Below, piece after piece: positions 33,951 through 43,724 of a stretch of 64,000 nt of DNA (the stretch's first letter is position 1; the number at the start of each line of letters is the position of its first letter). The stretch comes from Nibrella saemangeumensis. Lineage in GTDB: Bacteria; Bacteroidota; Bacteroidia; Cytophagales; Spirosomataceae. The translations under genes and the position numbers were made by a program. The stretch lies in the NCBI RefSeq assembly GCF_039541915.1, contig NZ_BAABHD010000081.1, positions 1-64,000 on the forward strand, given 5' to 3'. The notes under the pieces were generated by a model that worked only from the letters and a program-made list of their open reading frames with translations, was not told where the DNA came from and searched no databases.

Positions 33951-35363
33951 ATGACTAAATCCATTTCGACATTGAGCCTGTTTCTTTGCTGCCTTACAGG
34001 CTTCCTGCTCCCCAACCCTGCTCTGGCGCAGCAAAAGCCAAAAGCCCTGCGCCCTAACATTACCATCGAGAAGTATATGACTGTAGGCCCAGGCTGTGTG
34101 CGGCTGCTGCAGGATCCCGTCAGCAAAGACTTCTTCTATACCACCTTTCCTGGTGAGGTCTACCGCGTCAGCACCCGAACGGGCAAACCGGTAGCTACCC
34201 GAATACTGTCAGATAAGGATCACGGCATTACCCGGTTACAGGGAGCTGCGTTCAACGGTAACGCGCTGTTTCTGGTCGGCAACATCAGCGTCAACCAGGG
34301 CAAGGGTACCAAAGGCCGGATGGTGCGGTACCAGTTTCAGCCATCTGGCAAGGGCACTATGTCCGTCGTGTTTATGACGGATGATGTGGGCAGTACCAAA
34401 ACCCTGTACGACCACGGCTTCAACGGCATTGCCATCAGCCCCGACGGTAAATATGCCTACGTCAGCAGCGGAGCCCGCACCGACCACGGCGAGGTGCAGG
34501 ACAACGACGGCCATTACCCCAACTCCCGCGACGAGCCCCTCACCGCCTGCATTCTGCGCATCCCCACCGATGCGACCAACCTGCTGCTCCCCAACGACGA
34601 TGCCAAACTGAAGGCAGCTGGCTACCTGTTTGCGAAGGGAATCCGTAATGCCTATGACCTGGCTTTTGCGCCGAACGGTCACCTGTTTGCCGTGTCCAAC
34701 TCCAGTGACTATGATCACCCGGAAGATATGTTCTGGCTGCGGGAAGGCCACCACTATGGCTTTCCGTGGGTAATGGGCGGTGTTGATAATCCGCAGCAGT
34801 TTCCCAACTGGGATGCCGACCCGAAGAAAGATCCATTTATCAATACCACCAGCCACGCCCACACGGCCAAATACTTTCATAACGACCCCAAATTTCCGAA
34901 GCGACCAGCCAAAATCACCCCTTCCGTTCAGAACCTGGGGCCCGACGCCAACCAGTACCGCGACCGGTCAACCGGCCAAATCAAGGATGCCGATAAGGAG
35001 GGCATTACCCTGGGCACCTTCACAGCCCACCGCTCCCCGCTGGGGCTAGTGTTCGATACAGACAGTGTACTCAGCGGCAACATGAAAGGTGATGGCTTTG
35101 TCCTAAGCTGGAGCAACGGCCGGAAATCCCCACTCATGCGACCCATTGCCCTGGACGGTGAAGATATGCTCCACCTGAAGCTGACCTACCGACGCGATAC
35201 CGACAATTATGTGGTGCAGACCACCAAGATTGCGCAGGGCTTCAACAGCCCCACTGATGCGCTGATGATAGGTAACGTCATCTACGTGCTGGAATACGGC
35301 AATCCCTCCGGCAGTATCTGGAAAATCACCCTGCCCGGAAGTAAGGCCGCAGTTCGTAGGTAG
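33951..35363 (+). CDS. Exported glucose/sorbosone dehydrogenase-like beta-propeller protein
   Basis: A 470-residue protein with signal peptide ending PALAQQ (about residue 26). The rest follows the six-bladed glucose/sorbosone dehydrogenase pattern: FFYTTFPGEVYRVSTRTGK, DHGFNGIAISPDGKYAYVSSGARTDHGE, AKGIRNAYDLAFAPNGHLF, GHHYGFPWVMGG, FTAHRSPLGLVFDTD and VLEYGNPSGSIWKITLPG (partial quotes). The YGFPW motif corresponds to the cofactor/calcium site. It may oxidise a periplasmic sugar, but whether PQQ is used is unknown. It converges with a mutarotase-fold gene at 35389, whose product could act on the same sugar. Confidence 0.82.
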   Translation: MTKSISTLSLFLCCLTGFLLPNPALAQQKPKALRPNITIEKYMTVGPGCVRLLQDPVSKDFFYTTFPGEVYRVSTRTGKPVATRILSDKDHGITRLQGAAFNGNALFLVGNISVNQGKGTKGRMVRYQFQPSGKGTMSVVFMTDDVGSTKTLYDHGFNGIAISPDGKYAYVSSGARTDHGEVQDNDGHYPNSRDEPLTACILRIPTDATNLLLPNDDAKLKAAGYLFAKGIRNAYDLAFAPNGHLFAVSNSSDYDHPEDMFWLREGHHYGFPWVMGGVDNPQQFPNWDADPKKDPFINTTSHAHTAKYFHNDPKFPKRPAKITPSVQNLGPDANQYRDRSTGQIKDADKEGITLGTFTAHRSPLGLVFDTDSVLSGNMKGDGFVLSWSNGRKSPLMRPIALDGEDMLHLKLTYRRDTDNYVVQTTKIAQGFNSPTDALMIGNVIYVLEYGNPSGSIWKITLPGSKAAVRR

Positions 35364-35388
35364 CGTGCAGCCTTTTTGCCCACAGCGG

Positions 35389-36357
35389 CTATGGGAGGGT
35401 GTAAAACTGGTACGTCAGCGTCCAGGTAACTGTTTTACCCGGCTCCACTCGCACCCCAATGTAAGGCTCCGGCGATAGATTGGCCGGGTTTGACCAAAAC
35501 GCCAGTTTCGACAGTGGCCGGTCGGCGGTGACACGTACCCCGGCTTTTGTCTTCGTATTTTCAACCCGGATATCGTAGTCGTTGGTGCTGGTGCCATAAC
35601 CCTCCAGGATCACATAGATCTGGTCGCCCCGCTGCTGAGGTCGCAGATACACGAGTTCATTGCCACGGGTTTCCAGCAGGCCAGCTTTTTCGCCGGTGGC
35701 TTTCAGGGTAAAGGGAAATCTGACCACAAAATCAGGCCCGGTCGGCTGCTTATCCAGCATAAAGAAGTTATGGTTATAGACGTTAGTCTCGATCAGCCGC
35801 GAACCGGTGTTTTCGAGACTATGCGCCAGCACAAGTTCCGGCTTGCCTTTGACGAGCCGCAGAGACTTACGGTAGATGTACGAGTGCCCCTCCTGATCGG
35901 TCAGGTAGTGCATAAACTCGGCGCGGTCGGGTCCTGTAGTAACCGTCCATTTACCGGGATTAACCAGTTCATAGGGTGTCGTGAAGTGATAAGCTTTATC
36001 GTCGAGCCGGCGCAGCACCCCTACCCCAATCTTCAGAAAGTTTTCGCCCGGCCGGGCAGCCTCGTAGCCGATAGGCCCAAACTCCTCTACCGGTCCGGTG
36101 ACGGCATCGTGCATCTTGGGATCATAGGGCCCGAACCACTTTCCAAAATAGGTATGCCCTTTATACTCCAAGCTGGCAATCAGCCCCGACCAGTCGAAGC
36201 GGACACCCCGGTAGTAGCCCTGCTGCTCATCGGGCAGATACAGTTTGGCCCGGATCACGTCATTGACAATATCCACCTGCGGCACGGCATCCGGCTGAGC
36301 CGCAACACGACCGAAAAGGCAACCAAACAGACTGATAGCAAAGACTAGCTTCTTCAT
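35389..36357 (-). CDS. Exported protein with galactose-mutarotase-like fold
   Basis: A 322-residue protein with a signal peptide ending GRVAAQ. The pattern of beta-strands and motifs (RFDWSGLIASLEYKGHTYFG, PYDPKMHDAVTGPVEEFGPIG, LRRLDDKAYHF, YNHNFFMLDKQPTGPDF, LSKLAFWSNPANLSPEPYIG, in pieces) is that of the galactose-mutarotase-like superfamily found in Bacteroidota exoproteins. The His of YNHNFF is in the position of the GalM catalytic His. Function is unknown: an epimerase or a carbohydrate-binding role is plausible. It has its own start region and is convergent with the sugar-dehydrogenase-like gene. Confidence 0.7.
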   Translation of the reverse strand: MKKLVFAISLFGCLFGRVAAQPDAVPQVDIVNDVIRAKLYLPDEQQGYYRGVRFDWSGLIASLEYKGHTYFGKWFGPYDPKMHDAVTGPVEEFGPIGYEAARPGENFLKIGVGVLRRLDDKAYHFTTPYELVNPGKWTVTTGPDRAEFMHYLTDQEGHSYIYRKSLRLVKGKPELVLAHSLENTGSRLIETNVYNHNFFMLDKQPTGPDFVVRFPFTLKATGEKAGLLETRGNELVYLRPQQRGDQIYVILEGYGTSTNDYDIRVENTKTKAGVRVTADRPLSKLAFWSNPANLSPEPYIGVRVEPGKTVTWTLTYQFYTLP

Positions 36358-36432
36358 GGCGAATAAGGGTGTCAGGTTCAGTAAGGAAATAGTTAGCCGA
36401 TTTAGTCATTATTCGGCAAAAGACAAATTTCC

Positions 36433-37188
36433 TCACTGAATAGTCCACCCGCCATCGATCATGAGCGTTTCGCCGGTAATGAGGGAAGCAGCGGGAGACG
36501 CCAGAAATACAACCGGACCTGCTACCTCTATAGGTTCACCGATCCGCCCCAGCGGAATCCGCTGTCGCACCGACGCACGGAATGTCTCATCGTCCAGCCA
36601 CTTTCGGGTGCCGGGTGTTTCGATAAAGGTTGGAGCAACGGCATTGACGGTAATGTTGTAAGGTGCCCATTCCAGAGCGAGGCATTTGGTCAGGTGCGAT
36701 ATGCCGGCCTTGGTCATGCAGTAAACCGATTCGGTGGGTAAGGCTACGAAGCCAGCCTGCGAGCTGATGTTAATGATCCGCCCCCGGCGCTGCGCTATCA
36801 TGATCTTCCCGACCGCCTGCGACGTAAAGAACGTACCCTTCAGATTGACGTCGAGGGTATAGTCAAAGTCCTCCTCCGTTACATCTTCCGCCTTGCTGGG
36901 AAAGCCAAGTCCGGCATTGTTCACCAGAATATCAATCCGGCCAAAGTGACGATGTCCGGCGGCTACGGCCTCCCGGATCTCCGCCAGGCGGGAGGTATCC
37001 ATCTGCACAGGCAGTACTTCCCGACCCATCTGCCTGATTTGATCAGTTACATCTCCACCGGTGTTTCTATCCCGAAGGCCTAAAATAACATGGGCACCAG
37101 CCTCCGCCAACGCTACCGCACAGGCTCTGCCGATGCCTTTGGCCGCACCCGTAACCAGCGCGACCTGTCCGTCTAAATTGACTGTCAT
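36433..37188 (-). CDS. SDR-family oxidoreductase
   Basis: A 251-residue classical short-chain dehydrogenase. Cofactor motif TGAAKGIGRA (residues 13-22), structural NNAG, catalytic Ser in NISSQAGF and the YCMTK (YxxxK) pair. The C-terminus MIDGGWTIQ is usual for SDRs of the gluconate-5-dehydrogenase/glucose-dehydrogenase group. It probably reduces or oxidises a sugar or acid with NAD(P), but substrate prediction is not possible. It is followed by a short gap and preceded by the membrane protein gene at 37218 on the same strand. Confidence 0.92.
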   Translation of the reverse strand: MTVNLDGQVALVTGAAKGIGRACAVALAEAGAHVILGLRDRNTGGDVTDQIRQMGREVLPVQMDTSRLAEIREAVAAGHRHFGRIDILVNNAGLGFPSKAEDVTEEDFDYTLDVNLKGTFFTSQAVGKIMIAQRRGRIINISSQAGFVALPTESVYCMTKAGISHLTKCLALEWAPYNITVNAVAPTFIETPGTRKWLDDETFRASVRQRIPLGRIGEPIEVAGPVVFLASPAASLITGETLMIDGGWTIQ

Positions 37189-37217
37189 TATCCGTTCGAA
37201 CGACTCAAATTATCAAC

Positions 37218-37658
37218 TTACTCGTCCAGCAGTTCATACGCTCCGGCAGCCGCAATACCACCGATAAAATACCAGGCTACGGTCATGGCCATGGTCTCGC
37301 GGGTGCGATTGGTTGGCGCTTCGCCCAATTTCATCGGACCCGGTAAGACCAGGGCTCCCACGCCGGCCAAAGCCCCTAGTGCAGCGCCAAACAACATAGT
37401 GTCTTTGCCTTTACTCAGGCCTACCAGACTATAGTAGAGGGAATTGGACACCACATCGCCCGCCAGCGCCATCTGGTGCAGAGTATCTTCGTCAGGCAAC
37501 TCCTTATTGGCAGCTTTATAGCCTTTGGCAATAGCCCGCATGCCCAATATATCGGCGCGGGGTGCTTCCGGAACAAACCGGCGGACCGTTTCGTGGAGGA
37601 GCGTCAGCGCAATGGCTCCCGTCAAGCCGCTAAGCAGTGATTTTTGTACATTATCCAT
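37218..37658 (-). CDS. Small membrane protein of unknown function
   Basis: About 146 residues from ATG 37658. Hydrophobic helices are visible at the N-terminus (LLSGLTGAIALTLLHETV), in the middle (LFGAALGALAGVGALVLPGP) and near the C-terminus (VAWYFIGGIAAAGAYELLDE). The polar stretch PRADILGMRAIAKGYKAAN lies between them. No family was recognised. It lies downstream of catalase behind a terminator hairpin and upstream of the SDR gene at 36433. Confidence 0.6.
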   Translation of the reverse strand: MDNVQKSLLSGLTGAIALTLLHETVRRFVPEAPRADILGMRAIAKGYKAANKELPDEDTLHQMALAGDVVSNSLYYSLVGLSKGKDTMLFGAALGALAGVGALVLPGPMKLGEAPTNRTRETMAMTVAWYFIGGIAAAGAYELLDE

Positions 37659-37689
37659 AAAGTAGGTTAGCTTTTGTTCTGGTAAAGCA

Positions 37690-37716
37690 AAGGCCATCCC
37701 GATGCGGGATGGCCTT
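37690..37716 (-). terminator. Terminator hairpin after catalase
   Basis: A perfect 12-bp stem (37690-37701 with 37705-37716) around a 3-base loop. On the minus strand it is followed by TTGCTTT. It lies between catalase and the membrane protein gene. Confidence 0.7.
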
Positions 37717-37735
37717 CAATCCATAATTTTTACAA

Positions 37736-39370
<1,635 letters not shown>

Positions 39371-39502
39371 AAACTTTGAGTAATTAAAAAACGATTGGCT
39401 GGTTTAAGGGGCTTACACTATGTATCAACTAGATTTAACAGGATCAGCCCGGAAGTGTTCGGAAAATAGGGCGTAAATTTTCGGAGGAAGCCAACTCAAG
39501 CG

Positions 39503-39549
39503 AGAAGCCTGTAAAGATCTCTCTTACCGAGAGACGTTTACAGGCTTCT
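39503..39549. terminator. Long hairpin between the hibernation factor and catalase genes
   Basis: Outer stem AGAAGCCTGTAAA (39503-39515 with 39537-39549) and inner CTCTC/GAGAG stem. The T-run is on the plus-strand side, so on the minus strand, where both neighbours lie, it is probably only a processing hairpin. Confidence 0.5.
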
Positions 39550-39591
39550 TTCCGTGCCGGTTACTCAAAGATGCATGGGGCAACCACTGGT

Positions 39592-39912
39592 TTATGACCG
39601 GGCAAACTGCTTCTCCAGCTGGCGATTCAATTTGGCGGCCACGCTGCTGATCAGAGCGCCCCAGTTGTCGCCGGTATCCTCGGCAAACACATCATTGCCG
39701 GGTACACCATACTTGACCCGGTACGATTTATCATTGGGGCCATGACTTTCCTCCAATCGCATGTATACTTCGGCGGTAATTACATCTCCGCTATAGTACC
39801 GGCGCAGTTTGCCGAGCGATTGCAGGATACGATCCCGCAGCCCATCTGTCAGATCAAAATTTACCGCCTGAATATCTAATCGTACATCATCTAAACTTTC
39901 CTGCTTACTCAT
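39592..39912 (-). CDS. Ribosome hibernation/HPF-RaiA family protein
   Basis: About 106 residues from ATG 39912 (MSKQESLDDVRLDI); a GTG three codons earlier is possible. It has the beta-alpha-beta pattern of HPF/RaiA: VRLDIQAVNFDLTDGLRDRI, LGKLRRYYSGDVITAEVYMRL, DVFAEDTGDNWGALISSVAAKL. These small proteins bind the 30S subunit and stall or dimerise ribosomes in stationary phase or stress. The basic residues that contact 16S rRNA (KLRRYY) are present. No other ribosomal gene is nearby. Confidence 0.85.
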   Translation of the reverse strand: MSKQESLDDVRLDIQAVNFDLTDGLRDRILQSLGKLRRYYSGDVITAEVYMRLEESHGPNDKSYRVKYGVPGNDVFAEDTGDNWGALISSVAAKLNRQLEKQFARS

Positions 39913-40126
39913 TGGATTCACGGTTTTCAGTTCAACATTTTACATCCGCTGCCGGCCACCGAACGGATTCTTTCCGGACCGGCTCGTCGTCAACACGTAC
40001 ATAGTAAAACCGAATCAGCCCGTTTTGTTTGGAAGAATCTCGCAACGGCCCGGCGCAGTGCAGTATTTTATCCTAAAAGATGCTTTATTTGTGCAAGTCC
40101 TAACCGATATACCTCAATCTGCCCGG

Positions 40127-41137
40127 ATGGCACCTTCCGAACTTACCGCTATTTTTTCATCTCTCTCATCACTCCGGGTCGGCGTCATCGGCGACTTTGC
40201 CGTTGACCTGTATTTTGCCATTGACAAAAATTCCGGCGAATACTCCATTGAAACCGGTAAAGCGGTGCATTGGGGCTCGCGGCCGCAGGCTTCGCTGGGC
40301 GGAGCCGGCAACGTGGTGGCCAATCTGGCGGCCCTGGGTATCTCCGGCATTTCAGTCTTTGGCTGCACCGGCAATGACCTGTACGGGCGGGAGATGCGGC
40401 ACTTGTTTCAGCAGGTCGGGGCAGATACCCATTCACTCCTGGCACCGGCCCAGGGCTGGGATACCTGCACATACATTAAGCCGATGGCCGGCCCGACGGA
40501 AGAAAACCGGATCGATTTTGGCACCCGCAACACCCTCCCGGATGAAGGGTTTACAACCCTGCTGCAAAATCTCCGAAACCAGTTGCCTTACCTCGACGTG
40601 CTCATTATTAACCAGCAGTTCCTGTCGCCCCTGGTGACGGCCGAACGGGTCGGGAAGCTGAATACGCTGATGGCGCTATATCCTAACTGCCGGTTTGTGG
40701 CCGACCTGCGCCACCATGGCAACGCCATTCGGGGGGCTATCCTGAAGGTAAATACCAAAGAACTGGCGGTGCTGCGCGGCATTGACCACCCCGATACACC
40801 CTCTTTGGACTGGTGCAGCGAACACGGCCGGGCGTTGAACGAGCACATCCAGGGACCCGTTCTGATCACCCGTGGTGAACAGGGCATTGCGTATGTCGAT
40901 GGCCCGGACGTTCAGGTAATCGACGGTCTGGCGCTAACGGGCGAACTGGATACTGTTGGGGCCGGTGATACGGTGGTGGCAACCTTTTCGGCCTGCATTG
41001 GCGCGGGCGTCAGCCCGGCCCAGGCCATTGAGATCGCGAATCTGGCGGCTGCCGTTACCGTGCAGAAACTACACCAGACCGGCACGGCCAGCCCAGACGA
41101 AATTCTGGCGCTGACCAGGTTACCACTAGCCCAGTAA
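40127..41137 (+). CDS. PfkB-family sugar kinase (RfaE-like)
   Basis: About 336 residues from ATG 40127. PfkB markers are clear: SLRVGVIGDFAVDLYF near the start, SLGGAGNVVANLAALGI, and the DTVGAGDTVVATF anion-hole/catalytic Asp motif. The nearest type by these motifs is RfaE/HldE-like rather than ribokinase or ketodeoxygluconate kinase. The substrate is unknown. It lies 6 bases before the AGE-family epimerase gene, so a two-gene operon is very likely: the epimerase could make a ketose or epimer that the kinase phosphorylates. A terminator at 42449 closes the operon. Confidence 0.87.
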   Translation: MAPSELTAIFSSLSSLRVGVIGDFAVDLYFAIDKNSGEYSIETGKAVHWGSRPQASLGGAGNVVANLAALGISGISVFGCTGNDLYGREMRHLFQQVGADTHSLLAPAQGWDTCTYIKPMAGPTEENRIDFGTRNTLPDEGFTTLLQNLRNQLPYLDVLIINQQFLSPLVTAERVGKLNTLMALYPNCRFVADLRHHGNAIRGAILKVNTKELAVLRGIDHPDTPSLDWCSEHGRALNEHIQGPVLITRGEQGIAYVDGPDVQVIDGLALTGELDTVGAGDTVVATFSACIGAGVSPAQAIEIANLAAAVTVQKLHQTGTASPDEILALTRLPLAQ

Positions 41138-41143
41138 CTATTT

Positions 41144-42409
41144 ATGGACGAGGAAAAAATCAGTCAGCTTCGTCAGGAAGCCTATCTCCACTTAAGCGAA
41201 GAACTACTTCCCTTCTGGACTAGTCGCTGCATCGACAAGGCAAATGGCGGCTATATCACCCATTTCGATCAGCATGGCCAGGATACCGGCGAAGACGAAA
41301 AATCGCTGATCGCCCAGACGCGTTGCCTGTATACCTTTGCCTCAGCGCACCGGGCTGGCCACGGCAATGGCGAACTCGCCGACCTGGCCCGACACGGGGC
41401 CGATTACCTGCTGGAGCGGATGTGGGATCCCGAACATGGCGGTTTTTACTGGATGACCAACCGCAACGGCGAGGTGCTGAACGATCAGAAAATTGTATAC
41501 GGCCAGAGCTTCGCCATGTACGCCCTCAGCGAATACACCCTGGCTACCGGCGACCAGCGGGGCATTGTCTTTGCCGAAGAAGTCTTTGACCTGCTGCAGA
41601 AATACGCCACCGATACCCACTATGGCGGGTACTTTGAAATGTTCCACCGCGACTGGACACTGAAAGGTCCAGGCCCGGCGGGTGGCGACCGCAAAACGCT
41701 CGACGCGCATATGCACCTGATGGAGGCTTTCACCACGCTGTACGAGTGCAGCCAGCAGGATGTTCACCGGCGCAAGCTGCTGGAGGTGATCGAACTGCTG
41801 GTCCGCAAGATCATGCACCCGCAGTACGGCACCGGCGTTCCGCAGTTCTGGCCCGACTGGCAGGTAGCGCCCCAGATCAAATTCGACATCATCTGGGGCT
41901 GGGACCGCTTTACCGAAGACGGCGTCAAGCATGAAGCCGAAGACAACACCAGCTACGGCCACAATGCCGAGTTCGCCTGGCTGCTCATCCACGCCCTCGA
42001 CGTATTGGGTATCCCCTACTCCACGTATAAAGACCAACTGGAAAAATCACTCAATCATACTGCCGATCATGGTGTCGACTGGGAATATGGGGGTGTATTT
42101 GTGGAGGGCTCCCATGCCGGTACCGTTTATGACCGCGAGAAGGAGTTCTGGCAGCAGGCTGAAGTGCTGATCGGATTCCTGGATGCCTACCGGTTTCTGG
42201 GGGATGAAAAGTTTGCCAGAGCCTATGAGAACGTCCACCGGTTTGTCTTTGATAAGATGATTCTGCACCACATTGGCGAGTGGTGGCCACTGATGAACCG
42301 CGAGGGCACCGAGCCCATCTGGACGCACATGAGTCACTCCTGGAAGATCAACTACCATACGGTACGGTCCATGGTTCAGGTTGTTAAAAGGCTGGATGGG
42401 TTGCTGTAA
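41144..42409 (+). CDS. AGE-family epimerase/isomerase (N-acylglucosamine 2-epimerase or cellobiose 2-epimerase type)
   Basis: A 421-residue alpha/alpha-barrel protein: CIDKANGGYITHFDQHG, the wide aromatic pattern MWDPEHGGFYWMTN, KIVYGQSFAMYALSEYTL, RKTLDAHMHLMEAFTTLY, the conserved His in SYGHNAEFAWLL and the second in HSWKINYHTVRS. These two His are the acid/base pair in this family. It converts a sugar or disaccharide at C2 (N-acetylglucosamine/N-acetylmannosamine, cellobiose or mannobiose). The sequence looks more like cellobiose/mannobiose 2-epimerases than renin-binding proteins, but this is judgement. It follows PfkB by 6 bases. Confidence 0.88.
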   Translation: MDEEKISQLRQEAYLHLSEELLPFWTSRCIDKANGGYITHFDQHGQDTGEDEKSLIAQTRCLYTFASAHRAGHGNGELADLARHGADYLLERMWDPEHGGFYWMTNRNGEVLNDQKIVYGQSFAMYALSEYTLATGDQRGIVFAEEVFDLLQKYATDTHYGGYFEMFHRDWTLKGPGPAGGDRKTLDAHMHLMEAFTTLYECSQQDVHRRKLLEVIELLVRKIMHPQYGTGVPQFWPDWQVAPQIKFDIIWGWDRFTEDGVKHEAEDNTSYGHNAEFAWLLIHALDVLGIPYSTYKDQLEKSLNHTADHGVDWEYGGVFVEGSHAGTVYDREKEFWQQAEVLIGFLDAYRFLGDEKFARAYENVHRFVFDKMILHHIGEWWPLMNREGTEPIWTHMSHSWKINYHTVRSMVQVVKRLDGLL

Positions 42410-42448
42410 AACGGTCCGGACACCCGGCTCTTTGGATAAGTTACCTCG

Positions 42449-42470
42449 AAACGGAATGCAATTCCGTTTT
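42449..42470 (+). terminator. Terminator after the PfkB-epimerase operon
   Basis: Perfect 9-bp stem AAACGGAAT/ATTCCGTTT (42449-42457 with 42461-42469) with a 3-base loop and following T. Confidence 0.65.
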
Positions 42471-42514
42471 ACAATTCGTTTATTTGATACGTTCATTTTA
42501 CCCCTGGATACCCT

Positions 42515-43588
42515 ATGAAAGTTTTGTCAACGCTGAATGACCCTGTTTTTGTACCCAGACCACACACGTCACTTGATCGTTTTTTCCTGCAGTTTATCAA
42601 AGATGAGCGTGATCTACCCTTCGCGTATTTAACGCTCAAGATTACTCTGACCCTGATCCCGCTGGGTGTTCTGCTGTACATGCCGTTTGTCACCGGATGG
42701 GTCTGGTGGGCTATTGCCTGGACCTACCTGGTCTTAAATAACCTGGTATTTAAAGGGCCGTTTGGCCTGATGTTCCACTGTGTTAACCACCGGCCGTTCT
42801 TTAAGCCAGAGTACCAGTTCATGAACAACTACCTTCCCTGGGTAGTCGGTCCTTTCTTCGGGCAAAGTCCGGAGACCTATTACGGTCACCATATCGGTAT
42901 GCACCATGTAGAAAACAACATGCCGGAAGACGAGAGCAGCACCATGGACTACAAGCGGGATAGTCTGCGGGATTTCTTTCGCTACTACGCCGACTTCATG
43001 CTCAACGGCATCAAAGAACTGCTGAGCTACCTGAACCGGAAAAACCGGCAGAAAATTGCCCGTAAGGCGCTTATCGGCGAATTAAGCTTTTACGCGTTTT
43101 GCCTGGTTTTGTGTCTGGTTAACTGGCAGGCAACGCTCGTCGTATTTATCATACCGTTCTTTATTTTCCGGCTGATTACGATGCTGGGTAACTGGACGCA
43201 GCATTCGTTCGTAGACCCGGTCGATCCCGGCAATCCGTACAAAAACAGCATTACGTGCATCAACGTCAAATACAACAAAAAGTGCTGGAACGATGGCTAC
43301 CACATCAGCCATCACTGTCGCCCGGCCATGCACTGGACCGAACACCCCGGTTTCTTCCTGAAAACCATCGACAACTACGCCAAAAATAAAGCAGTGGTAT
43401 TCGACGGCCTGGACTTCCTGAAGGTCTTTTATTACCTGATGAACAAACGGTACGATGTACTGGCAAAGCACGTGGTCAATATCAACGGCACATTCCAGAG
43501 CGACGAGGAAATTATTAACCTGCTGAAATACCGCACCCAGCGTATTCCGACGACCAGCGACGTTCAGTCGAAACTGGCAACCGCTTAA
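42515..43588 (+). CDS. Membrane fatty acid desaturase
   Basis: A 357-residue integral-membrane di-iron desaturase with three His boxes: HCVNH (His88, His92), HHIGMHH (His125, His126, His130, His131) and HISHHCRPAMH near 263-273. Hydrophobic segments lie near 38-60, 65-85 and 170-215. It inserts a double bond in lipid acyl chains or acts on a related hydroxylation target; the regiochemistry cannot be read. It stands alone between terminators. Confidence 0.88.
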   Translation: MKVLSTLNDPVFVPRPHTSLDRFFLQFIKDERDLPFAYLTLKITLTLIPLGVLLYMPFVTGWVWWAIAWTYLVLNNLVFKGPFGLMFHCVNHRPFFKPEYQFMNNYLPWVVGPFFGQSPETYYGHHIGMHHVENNMPEDESSTMDYKRDSLRDFFRYYADFMLNGIKELLSYLNRKNRQKIARKALIGELSFYAFCLVLCLVNWQATLVVFIIPFFIFRLITMLGNWTQHSFVDPVDPGNPYKNSITCINVKYNKKCWNDGYHISHHCRPAMHWTEHPGFFLKTIDNYAKNKAVVFDGLDFLKVFYYLMNKRYDVLAKHVVNINGTFQSDEEIINLLKYRTQRIPTTSDVQSKLATA

Positions 43589-43646
43589 GTAATAAGTCAC
43601 CGGATGGATAAGTAAAAAATTGAGGACATCTGCTCTTTAGTGGTAT

Positions 43647-43682
43647 ATGAACAGCCGCTCCGGGTGCCGGGCGGCTGTTCAT
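43647..43682 (+). terminator. Hairpin after the desaturase gene
   Basis: A perfect 12-bp stem ATGAACAGCCGC/GCGGCTGTTCAT with a 12-base loop. It lacks a T-run but lies directly in the upstream frame of the next gene, which argues against the ATG at 43647 as that gene's start. Confidence 0.5.
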
Positions 43683-43724
43683 TGTTCGCTTGCCGCAACC
43701 AACCACCTTGTCCCATTCCATCGA

